A stretch of 6,042 bases of DNA from Roseobacter sp. (lineage in GTDB: Bacteria; Pseudomonadota; Alphaproteobacteria; Rhodobacterales; Rhodobacteraceae), in assembly GCA_024636425.1 (NCBI GenBank), contig JAGXHB010000217.1, positions 1-6,042 on the forward strand, read 5' to 3'. Below, in pieces: positions 1-4,470 of the stretch; within the stretch, counting starts at the first letter, position 1; each line of letters starts with the position of its first letter. A program made the position numbers and the translations under genes. Below the pieces are notes generated by a model. That model had not been told where the DNA came from and searched no databases. It saw only the letters and a program-made list of their open reading frames with translations.

Positions 1-1
1 C

Positions 2-145
2 CTGCGCAACCGTCTGATGGAATACTACAAGAAGACCTCGCCGCTGCTTGGGTATTATTATGCCCATGACATGCTGAAGCGGGTGGACGGACTGGCAGAC
101 ATCAAGGTTGTCGAGCAAAGCGTCGCAGCGATCCTTGATAGTTGA
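2..145 (+). CDS. adk: Adenylate kinase, C-terminal fragment (5' end outside window)
   Basis: This is the last 47 codons of adenylate kinase, the cytosolic enzyme that interconverts ATP + AMP and 2 ADP. The visible peptide runs from LRNRLMEYYKKTSPLLGYYY to VVEQSVAAILDS and stops at TGA 143-145. The RL-x-EYY-KKTSPL-x-YY segment followed by a VDGLADI stretch is the characteristic end of long-type bacterial adenylate kinases: the helix after the LID domain, then the last core strand and helix. The nucleotide-binding P-loop and LID lie upstream and cannot be checked. In many bacteria adk follows secY at the end of the spc ribosomal cluster and precedes the rpsM (alpha) cluster, which fits the next gene here. 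The identification rests on the C-terminus only but is strong. Confidence 0.93.
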   Translation: MRNRLMEYYKKTSPLLGYYYAHDMLKRVDGLADIKVVEQSVAAILDS

Positions 146-167
146 TCCAGCTTGATCGCATCATCTA

Positions 168-199
168 AACGGCATCAGTCCATCAGGATTGGTGCCGTT
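168..199 (+). terminator. Possible weak terminator hairpin after adk
   Basis: An inverted repeat starts 23 nt after the adk stop. AACGGCA (168-174) pairs with TGCCGTT (193-199), and two more pairs inside (one G-U) give about 9 bp around a 14-nt loop. A clear T-run does not follow; the sequence after it is CGGTTTCTGGG. It could be a weak intrinsic terminator or an mRNA 3'-end stabilising hairpin for adk. The large loop and missing U-tract keep confidence low. Confidence 0.35.
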
Positions 200-214
200 C
201 GGTTTCTGGGACAG

Positions 215-232
215 GCGCATGCGCATGCGCGT
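215..232. repeat. Alternating purine-pyrimidine tract with 16-bp perfect palindrome
   Basis: Positions 215-230 are a perfect palindrome, GCGCATGCGCATGCGC, made of overlapping GCGCATGC units. The strict purine-pyrimidine alternation continues to 232. GAC at 210-212 and GTC at 231-233 could extend a hairpin stem. Alternating GC/CA tracts like this can adopt Z-DNA under negative supercoiling. It sits upstream of the candidate rpsM promoter. A function is not shown. Confidence 0.5.
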
Positions 233-303
233 CTTGAAACCGGGCGTCACGTCCCCCATTTCATGCCGATCGGCGGAAACCGTTCGGCGATGTCAGTCGC
301 GGG

Positions 304-330
304 TTGACGCTTGGCTCAAATACTCATAAC
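304..330 (+). promoter_or_regulatory. Candidate sigma-70-type promoter for the rpsM operon
   Basis: TTGACG at 304-309 matches the -35 consensus at five of six positions. The best -10 partner is CATAAC at 325-330 (four of six), with a short 15-nt spacer; at 17-nt spacing the match is poor. Initiation near 337 would give a 5' leader of about 156 nt before the rpsM start at 493. The -35 is good and the -10 weak, so this is a candidate only. Confidence 0.35.
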
Positions 331-363
331 CAGCCCTATCTCGCAAGAGAATCGAATTGCAAT

Positions 364-468
364 GGGCCTCGATCAAACCCGGCGCAGAACACCTGATCAG
401 CTTGAGCCCGATGGCATGTAACGCCTCGGGCTTCACGTTGTGAAAAAAGGGTCTGGCATGACGGACCC
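364..468 (+). promoter_or_regulatory. Hairpin-rich rpsM leader, possible ribosomal-protein autoregulatory element
   Basis: Three hairpins follow one another. Hairpin A pairs AGCCCGA (405-411) with TCGGGCT (426-432); after a bulged base GGC (413-415) pairs with GCC (423-425) around a 7-nt loop, giving 10 bp. Hairpin B pairs TTCAC (432-436) with GTGAA (440-444). Hairpin C pairs GGGTC-T-G (449-455) with C-G-GACCC (462-468), 7 bp with one G-U. An alternative stem competes with A: GGGC (364-367) and TC (369-370) can pair with GAGCCC (404-409), and GATCA (371-375) with TGATC (394-398). In E. coli the equivalent operon is controlled by S4 binding a pseudoknot over the rpsM start. The S4 gene is absent from this operon, so any regulator here is unknown. 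Confidence 0.4.
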
Positions 469-477
469 GCAACGAAA

Positions 478-483
478 AAAGGA
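478..483 (+). promoter_or_regulatory. Ribosome binding site of rpsM
   Basis: AAAGGA lies 9 nt upstream of GTG 493. It supports the GTG as the true start, since no ATG in the same frame gives a normal S13 N-terminus. It follows hairpin C of the leader by about 10 nt, so structure in the leader could affect its accessibility. Confidence 0.75.
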
Positions 484-492
484 ATTGCACAC

Positions 493-861
493 GTGGCACG
501 TATTGCCGGCGTAAACATCCCGACTGCAAAGCGGGTTCCAATCGCCCTCACATATATCACCGGTATCGGCAACTCTTCTGCGCAGACCATCTGCGAAGCT
601 GTAGGAATTGATTCCACGCGTCGTATCAACGAACTTTCGGATGCTGAAATCCTGAAGATCCGTGAGTATATCGACGAACACTTTACCGTCGAAGGTGACC
701 TGCGTCGTGAAACGCAGATGAACATCAAGCGTCTCATGGATCTTGGGTGCTACCGTGGCTTGCGCCACCGTCGTAACCTGCCTGTCCGTGGTCAGCGTAC
801 CCACACCAACGCTCGTACCCGCAAAGGCCCCGCTAAGGCCATTGCCGGCAAGAAGAAGTAA
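493..861 (+). CDS. rpsM: 30S ribosomal protein S13
   Basis: S13 sits in the head of the small ribosomal subunit, contacts 16S rRNA, and forms bridges to the large subunit and contacts with P-site tRNA through its basic tail. The 122-residue product begins MARIAGVNIP, the classic S13 start, and uses a GTG codon preceded by AAAGGA. The helix-two-turn-helix region with ITGIGNSSA is around residues 15-60. The conserved basic block CYRGLRHRRNLPVRGQRTHT at about 86-105 is followed by NARTRKGPAKA and a lysine-rich end (GKKK). Length is normal for the family. It is the first gene of the operon, 15 nt ahead of rpsK. GTG initiation and the structured leader suggest translation is tuned. Identification is certain at family level. 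Confidence 0.98.
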   Translation: MARIAGVNIPTAKRVPIALTYITGIGNSSAQTICEAVGIDSTRRINELSDAEILKIREYIDEHFTVEGDLRRETQMNIKRLMDLGCYRGLRHRRNLPVRGQRTHTNARTRKGPAKAIAGKKK

Positions 862-876
862 GGGAGGGTCTGACCA

Positions 877-1266
877 ATGGCACGCGAAAAGACAAAGACG
901 AAGCGCAAGGTTTCCAAGAACATCGCCGCAGGCGTGGCGCATGTGAACTCCAGCTTCAACAACACCAAAATTCTTATCTCCGACGTTCAGGGCAATGCGA
1001 TTGCCTGGTCTTCGGCAGGCACGATGGGTTTCAAAGGGTCGCGTAAATCGACACCTTATGCCGCTCAGATGGCCGCAGAAGACGCAGGCCGCAAAGCACA
1101 GGACCACGGCGTGAAAACGCTTGAAGTCGAAGTGCAAGGCCCGGGCTCAGGCCGTGAGAGCGCGTTGCGCGCTTTGGCGGCTGCAGGTTTTAACATCACG
1201 TCTATCCGTGATGTGACGCCGATGGCCCACAACGGTTGCCGCCCCCCAAAGCGCCGCCGCGTCTAA
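877..1266 (+). CDS. rpsK: 30S ribosomal protein S11
   Basis: S11 is part of the platform of the small subunit, next to the mRNA exit and the 3' end of 16S rRNA. The product has 129 residues, the same length as the E. coli protein. It has the basic N-terminus (KTKTKRKVSKN), the core segment VNSSFNNTKILISDVQGN (about 23-40), WSSAGTMGFKGSRKSTPYAA (44-63), VEVQGPGSGRESALRAL (84-100) and the invariant end NGCRPPKRRRV. The Asn119-Gly120 pair matches the site where E. coli S11 is reported to carry isoaspartate. The ATG is preceded by a strong Shine-Dalgarno, GGGAGG, at 862-867, directly after the rpsM stop, so the two genes are clearly co-transcribed. S4 (rpsD) does not follow, unlike in gammaproteobacteria. 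Confidence 0.98.
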   Translation: MAREKTKTKRKVSKNIAAGVAHVNSSFNNTKILISDVQGNAIAWSSAGTMGFKGSRKSTPYAAQMAAEDAGRKAQDHGVKTLEVEVQGPGSGRESALRALAAAGFNITSIRDVTPMAHNGCRPPKRRRV

Positions 1267-1282
1267 GGACATTGATAACGAG

Positions 1283-1320
1283 TGGGGTCGTGCCATTGCG
1301 CACGGCCCCATACTGCTTTT
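1283..1320 (+). terminator. Terminator-like hairpin between rpsK and rpoA
   Basis: An 11-bp stem with one G-U pair joins 1283-1293 (TGGGGTCGTGC) to 1300-1310 (GCACGGCCCCA) around the 6-nt loop CATTGC. It starts 17 nt after the rpsK stop. A TTTT run sits at 1317-1320, six bases beyond the stem rather than next to it. A smaller 5-bp stem (GAAAC 1323-1327 with GTTTC 1335-1339) follows. No clear promoter is seen between it and rpoA, so rpoA must largely be read through it. It may be a partial terminator, an RNase processing site or a stabilising end for the rpsM-rpsK message. The stem is directly visible; the role is inference. Confidence 0.55.
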
Positions 1321-1383
1321 CTGAAACCTCGGGAGTTTCTTCGCCGTTTGGACATGGGGCAAGGAACAGGAATGGAGGGACGT

Positions 1384-2400
1384 ATGATCCACAAAAATTG
1401 GGCTGAATTGATTAAACCACAGCAGTTGGACGTAAAGCCGGGCAATGACCCTGCGCGTCAGGCAACTGTGATTGCCGAACCGCTTGAACGCGGCTTTGGC
1501 CTTACAATGGGCAACGCGCTCCGCCGCGTCCTGATGTCTTCGCTGCAAGGTGCGGCAATCACATCCGTGCAAATCGACAACGTTCTGCACGAGTTCTCCA
1601 GCGTTGCCGGTGTACGTGAAGACGTGACCGACATCGTCCTGAACCTCAAGGGTGTTTCCTTGCGTATGGAAGTCGAAGGGCCCAAGCGCCTGTCGATTTC
1701 AGCCAAGGGCCCTGGCGTCGTGACTGCCGGTGATATTTCCGAAAGCGCCGGGATCGAGATCCTGAACCGCGATCACGTGATCTGTCACCTTGATGACGGC
1801 GCTGACGTCTACATGGAACTGACGGTCAACACCGGCAAGGGCTATGTTGCGGCAGACAAGAACAAGCCGGAAGATGCGCCTATCGGTCTGATCCCGATCG
1901 ACGCGATCTATTCGCCGGTCAAGAAAGTGTCATACGATGTGCAGCCGACCCGCGAAGGTCAGGTGCTTGATTATGACAAGCTGACGATGAAAGTCGAAAC
2001 GGACGGGTCCATCACGCCTGACGATGCGGTCGCCTTCGCGGCTCGTATTCTTCAGGACCAACTGGGCATCTTCGTCAACTTCGACGAGCCTGAATCGGCA
2101 TCGCGTCAGGATGATGACGACGGTCTGGAATTCAACCCACTGCTGCTCAAGAAAGTCGACGAGCTGGAGCTTTCGGTGCGTTCCGCAAACTGCCTGAAGA
2201 ACGACAATATCGTGTATATTGGCGATCTGATCCAGAAGACCGAAGCCGAAATGCTGCGCACGCCGAACTTTGGCCGCAAATCCTTGAACGAGATCAAGGA
2301 AGTGCTGTCGGGCATGGGTCTGCACCTTGGCATGGATGTCGAGGACTGGCCACCGGACAACATCGAGGATCTGGCGAAGAAATTCGAAGATTCCTTCTAA
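1384..2400 (+). CDS. rpoA: DNA-directed RNA polymerase subunit alpha
   Basis: The alpha subunit dimerises to nucleate RNA polymerase assembly and contacts UP elements and activators. From ATG 1384 the product has 338 residues, normal for Rhodobacterales, and starts MIHKNWAELIKP. The N-terminal domain carries the dimerisation segment RGFGLTMGNALRRVLMSSL (36-54). A linker near 233-250 has an acidic QDDDDGLEF run. The C-terminal domain follows: VDELELSVRSANCL (258-271), with Arg266 aligning to the DNA-contacting Arg265 of E. coli, then IGDLIQKTEAEMLRTPNFGRKSLNEI and DWPPDNI. GGAGG at 1374-1378 fixes the start. The frame is open back to 1282, but those 34 extra codons run through the upstream hairpin and resemble no alpha subunit. 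It is the third gene of the operon, with unusually long structured spacers on both sides. Confidence 0.98.
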   Translation: MIHKNWAELIKPQQLDVKPGNDPARQATVIAEPLERGFGLTMGNALRRVLMSSLQGAAITSVQIDNVLHEFSSVAGVREDVTDIVLNLKGVSLRMEVEGPKRLSISAKGPGVVTAGDISESAGIEILNRDHVICHLDDGADVYMELTVNTGKGYVAADKNKPEDAPIGLIPIDAIYSPVKKVSYDVQPTREGQVLDYDKLTMKVETDGSITPDDAVAFAARILQDQLGIFVNFDEPESASRQDDDDGLEFNPLLLKKVDELELSVRSANCLKNDNIVYIGDLIQKTEAEMLRTPNFGRKSLNEIKEVLSGMGLHLGMDVEDWPPDNIEDLAKKFEDSF

Positions 2401-2406
2401 ACGATT

Positions 2407-2516
2407 GGCGGGGTGGGGTGAAAACCCCGCCCTGCTCAAGACTGGGCCACGAGGGCCCCAAGGAGAGTTGGCGCTACGCACGCCAGCCAGACAAAGTAAA
2501 ATCGCCCGTAGAGGGC
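2407..2516 (+). promoter_or_regulatory. Structured rpoA-rplQ spacer with several hairpins
   Basis: The 136-nt gap holds four potential hairpins. The first has GGCGGGGT (2407-2414) pairing with ACCCCGCC (2424-2431), 8 bp. A competing form pairs GGGGT (2415-2419) with ACCCC (2424-2428) and closes a GAAA tetraloop. The others are GGGCC (2444-2448) with GGCCC (2454-2458), TGGCG (2469-2473) with CGCCA (2481-2485), and GCCC (2504-2507) with GGGC (2513-2516). None is followed by a T-run, so they do not look like a terminator. TAAAAT at 2497-2502 lacks a -35 at a usable distance. The region is probably an untranslated leader or processing zone for rplQ. Confidence 0.45.
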
Positions 2517-2536
2517 ATAATTATGGAGACTAGAAA

Positions 2537-2956
2537 ATGCGTCACGCACGTGGTTACCGCCGCCTGAACCGTACTCATGAACACCGCAAGGCGTTGTTCT
2601 CGAACATGGCAGGCTCGCTCATCGAACATGAGCAGATCAAGACAACCTTGCCCAAGGCAAAAGAATTGAAGCCGATCATCGAAAAGATGATCACGCTTGC
2701 AAAGCGCGGCGATCTGCACGCGCGCCGTCAGGCTGCAAGCAAGCTCAAGCAGGACCAGTATGTCGCAAAATTGTTCGACATCCTTGGCCCCCGGTACAAA
2801 GACCGTCAGGGTGGCTATGTTCGCGTTCTGCGGGCGGGCTTCCGCTACGGCGATATGGCACCGATGGCGATCATCGAGTTCGTTGATCGTGACCGCGACG
2901 CCAAGGGCGCAAACGACAAGGCGCGCGTTGCTGCCTACGAGATGGCCGACGACTGA
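2537..2956 (+). CDS. rplQ: 50S ribosomal protein L17
   Basis: L17 binds 23S rRNA near the peptide exit tunnel of the large subunit. The product has 139 residues. It begins MRHARGYRRLNRTHEHRKAL, followed by the NMAGSLIEHEQIKTTLPKAKELKPIIEKMI segment (about 23-52), which defines the family. The central LAKRGDLHARRQAASKL is followed by LFDILGPRYKDRQGGYVRVLRAGFRYGDMAPMAIIEFVDRD (79-119). The tail is about a dozen residues longer than in E. coli L17 (127 residues) and ends in alanine- and acid-rich sequence, as is common in alphaproteobacteria. GGAG at 2525-2528 serves the ATG with 8-nt spacing. It is the last gene of the ribosomal operon and is followed 28 nt later by a strong terminator. Confidence 0.98.
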   Translation: MRHARGYRRLNRTHEHRKALFSNMAGSLIEHEQIKTTLPKAKELKPIIEKMITLAKRGDLHARRQAASKLKQDQYVAKLFDILGPRYKDRQGGYVRVLRAGFRYGDMAPMAIIEFVDRDRDAKGANDKARVAAYEMADD

Positions 2957-2984
2957 AGCCCAACCGCTTTGACCTGAGTTTCAG

Positions 2985-3013
2985 AAGCCCCGGAGCATGC
3001 TCCGGGGCTTTTT
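2985..3013 (+). terminator. Rho-independent terminator of the rpsM-rplQ operon
   Basis: AAGCCCCGGAG (2985-2995) pairs perfectly with CTCCGGGGCTT (3000-3010) around the loop CATG, an 11-bp stem within a 26-nt perfect palindrome. A run of five T residues (3009-3013) overlaps and follows its end. It lies 28 nt after the rplQ stop. This is a canonical intrinsic terminator and marks the end of the ribosomal operon. The A residues before the stem give little potential for terminating in the opposite direction. Confidence 0.93.
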
Positions 3014-3034
3014 GCATTCGGGCCATCGGCGAGG

Positions 3035-3052
3035 ATTTGGAACCATTTGGAA
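3035..3052. repeat. Tandem ATTTGGAA direct repeat upstream of the protease gene
   Basis: ATTTGGAA occurs at 3035-3042 and again at 3045-3052, a 10-bp period of about one helical turn, 45-62 bp upstream of the protease start. This spacing would suit two protein subunits binding the same DNA face. Each copy also contains TTGGAA, which resembles a -35, but neither has a good -10 at 17 nt. It may be an operator for the envelope-protease unit or chance. Confidence 0.3.
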
Positions 3053-3060
3053 GATGGGTG

Positions 3061-3089
3061 TTGCGCTAGGGGGAGAGGCTGCGCATATC
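3061..3089 (+). promoter_or_regulatory. Weak candidate promoter of the protease-rarA-crcB unit
   Basis: The upstream terminator implies that a promoter lies between 3014 and 3096. The best pair I can find is TTGCGC (3061-3066) and CATATC (3084-3089) with a 17-nt spacer, each matching only three of six consensus positions. Initiation 7-8 nt after the -10 would fall almost exactly on the ATG at 3097, giving a leaderless or nearly leaderless message. That would fit the lack of a close Shine-Dalgarno. Alternative sigma factors are possible. Confidence 0.25.
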
Positions 3090-3096
3090 TTGACCT

Positions 3097-4467
3097 ATGA
3101 AATATGTCCTTGTTCTTCTCGCTTTTTTGGGCGCACCGGTCGTTGCCCAGACTGTACCGACATCCGTGCCAGAGATGCAGCTGAGCTTTGCGCCGCTGGT
3201 CAAGCAGGCGGTGCCCGCTGTGGTGAACATCTACACGCGCACCATCGTACAAAGCAGCCGGACGCCCCTGCAGTCCGATCCCTTTTTCGAGCGGTTTTTT
3301 CGCAGTCCTGAGGCGGGGCGGCCCCGCGTACAGAACTCGCTGGGGTCGGGCGTGATCCTGTCGGACGACGGAATCGTTGTGTCGAATTATCATGTGGTCG
3401 GCATGGCGACAGATATTCGTATCGTTCTGGCGGACCGACGCGAGTTTTCAGCCCGCGTGTTGTTGTCGGATGCCGAAAGCGATCTGGCCATCCTCAAGAT
3501 CGATGGCGTGTCGGATCTGTCCTATCTGTCGTTGCGGGAAAGCGACGGGATCGAAGTTGGCGAACTCGCGCTCGCGATCGGCAATCCGTTCGGCGTCGGC
3601 CAGACGGTGAGCAGCGGGATTGTTTCGGGGCTGGCACGGTCGGGCGGCATGAACGGGGGCGGGCAGGGGTACTTTATCCAGACCGACGCGCCAATCAATC
3701 CGGGCAATTCCGGCGGTGCCTTGATCGACATGCAGGGCAGGCTGATGGGGATAAACACCTCTATCCTGACGCGGTCGGGTGGGTCCAACGGGATCGGTTT
3801 CGCCATTCCCGCCAACCTCATCGCGGCCTTTGTCGAACAAGCCCGCAGCGGTGCCGAGCGTTTTGGCAGGCCGTGGGCGGGGATGAGCGGGCAATCGGTC
3901 GACGCGGATATGGCCGCACCATTGGGGCTGGACCGGCCTGGCGGCATCATCGTCTCGGGCCTGCATCCGGCAAGCCCGTTTCTGGCTGCGGGGCTGCAAG
4001 TGGGTGATGTCGTCACCGCAGTTGACGGTCAAGAGGTGCATACCCCCGCCGAAATGATCTACCGGATGAGCGTTGCTGGGTTAGGCAAGAAAGCACTGGT
4101 GACACGGCTGCGCGACGGGGAGCAGGCCGAGCTGAGCGTTGACCTGATTGCCGCCCCTGACGATCCGCCGCGGCAGCAGACCACACTGGACGCGCGCAGC
4201 GTTCTGCCGGGGATGGTGCTCGCGCGGATCAATCCCGCCGTGCTGGCCGAACTGAACCTGTCGCTTGAGGTCGAGGGCGTCGCGGTGCTCGAACCGGGCG
4301 ACTACGGGCTGCGGGCAGGGCTGCGCAAGGGGGACGTCATTCTGGGGGTCAACGGGATGGAGGTGCAAACGCCAGATCAGATCGCCGATATTCTGCGGAG
4401 CGAGCGCCAGATCGGGCTCGTGGTGCAGCGTGGCACGCGGCGCTTGTCCCTTCGTTTTAGGGTCTAG
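3097..4467 (+). CDS. HtrA/DegQ-type periplasmic serine protease (Do family, two PDZ domains)
   Basis: This is a secreted trypsin-like endopeptidase of the HtrA family that degrades or holds misfolded envelope proteins. Of 456 residues, 1-17 look like a Sec signal peptide (MKYVLVLLAFLGAPVVA, cleavage likely before Gln18). The protease domain spans about 28-250. Its triad is visible: His99 in VVSNYHVV, Asp129 in AESDLAILKI and Ser205 in INPGNSGGAL. PDZ1 spans about 258-352 (GGIIVSGLHPASPFLAAGLQVGDVVTAVDG) and PDZ2 about 372-454 (GLRAGLRKGDVILGVNG). The loop between the first strands is fairly short, more like DegQ than E. coli DegP. An in-frame TGA at 3091-3093 rules out an earlier start. No Shine-Dalgarno lies close; GGGGGAGAGG is about 18 nt away. 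It begins a new unit after the operon terminator and ends 3 nt before rarA. The DegP, DegQ or DegS role cannot be settled by sequence, but two PDZ domains argue against DegS. Confidence 0.93.
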   Translation: MKYVLVLLAFLGAPVVAQTVPTSVPEMQLSFAPLVKQAVPAVVNIYTRTIVQSSRTPLQSDPFFERFFRSPEAGRPRVQNSLGSGVILSDDGIVVSNYHVVGMATDIRIVLADRREFSARVLLSDAESDLAILKIDGVSDLSYLSLRESDGIEVGELALAIGNPFGVGQTVSSGIVSGLARSGGMNGGGQGYFIQTDAPINPGNSGGALIDMQGRLMGINTSILTRSGGSNGIGFAIPANLIAAFVEQARSGAERFGRPWAGMSGQSVDADMAAPLGLDRPGGIIVSGLHPASPFLAAGLQVGDVVTAVDGQEVHTPAEMIYRMSVAGLGKKALVTRLRDGEQAELSVDLIAAPDDPPRQQTTLDARSVLPGMVLARINPAVLAELNLSLEVEGVAVLEPGDYGLRAGLRKGDVILGVNGMEVQTPDQIADILRSERQIGLVVQRGTRRLSLRFRV

Positions 4468-4470
4468 ATT

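Larger units (their letters stand above)
146..492 (+). other. adk-rpsM intergenic region (347 nt, no gene)
   Basis: No convincing gene lies here on either strand. Reverse-strand open frames that cross this region run into the rpsM coding sequence and look like no known family. Reading left to right it holds a hairpin shortly after adk, an alternating purine-pyrimidine palindrome, a 10-bp palindrome GCCGATCGGC at 265-274, a weak sigma-70-like promoter, and a hairpin-rich stretch up to the rpsM ribosome binding site. The length and the structures suggest that adk transcription is at least partly separated from the rpsM operon and that rpsM has its own promoter and long leader. That interpretation is inference. 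Confidence 0.7.

Noticed and set aside
411..443. Ten-codon frame from ATG 411 and an ATG-TAA start-stop at 416-421 in the leader
   Set aside because: No good ribosome site precedes either one, and such tiny frames are expected by chance. Only the longer 458-514 frame has a plausible ribosome site.
293..541. Reverse-strand open frame (82 codons) within the adk-rpsM spacer
   Set aside because: It runs into the 5' end of rpsM on the opposite strand, has no convincing ribosome site or family signature, and overlaps the inverted repeats of the leader.
433..1137. Reverse-strand open frame (234 codons) opposite rpsM and rpsK
   Set aside because: It lies opposite certain ribosomal protein genes, has no family features, and is explained as a codon-bias shadow.
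1282..1383. N-terminal extension of rpoA from a GTG at 1282 (34 extra residues)
   Set aside because: The extra codons read through an 11-bp hairpin and match no alpha subunit. ATG 1384 has a strong GGAGG and gives the standard N-terminus and the usual 338-residue length.
2497..2521. TAAAAT (2497-2502) or CATAAT (2516-2521) as a -10 for a separate rplQ promoter
   Set aside because: No acceptable -35 lies 15-19 nt upstream of either; TTGGCG at 2468 is 23 nt from the first.
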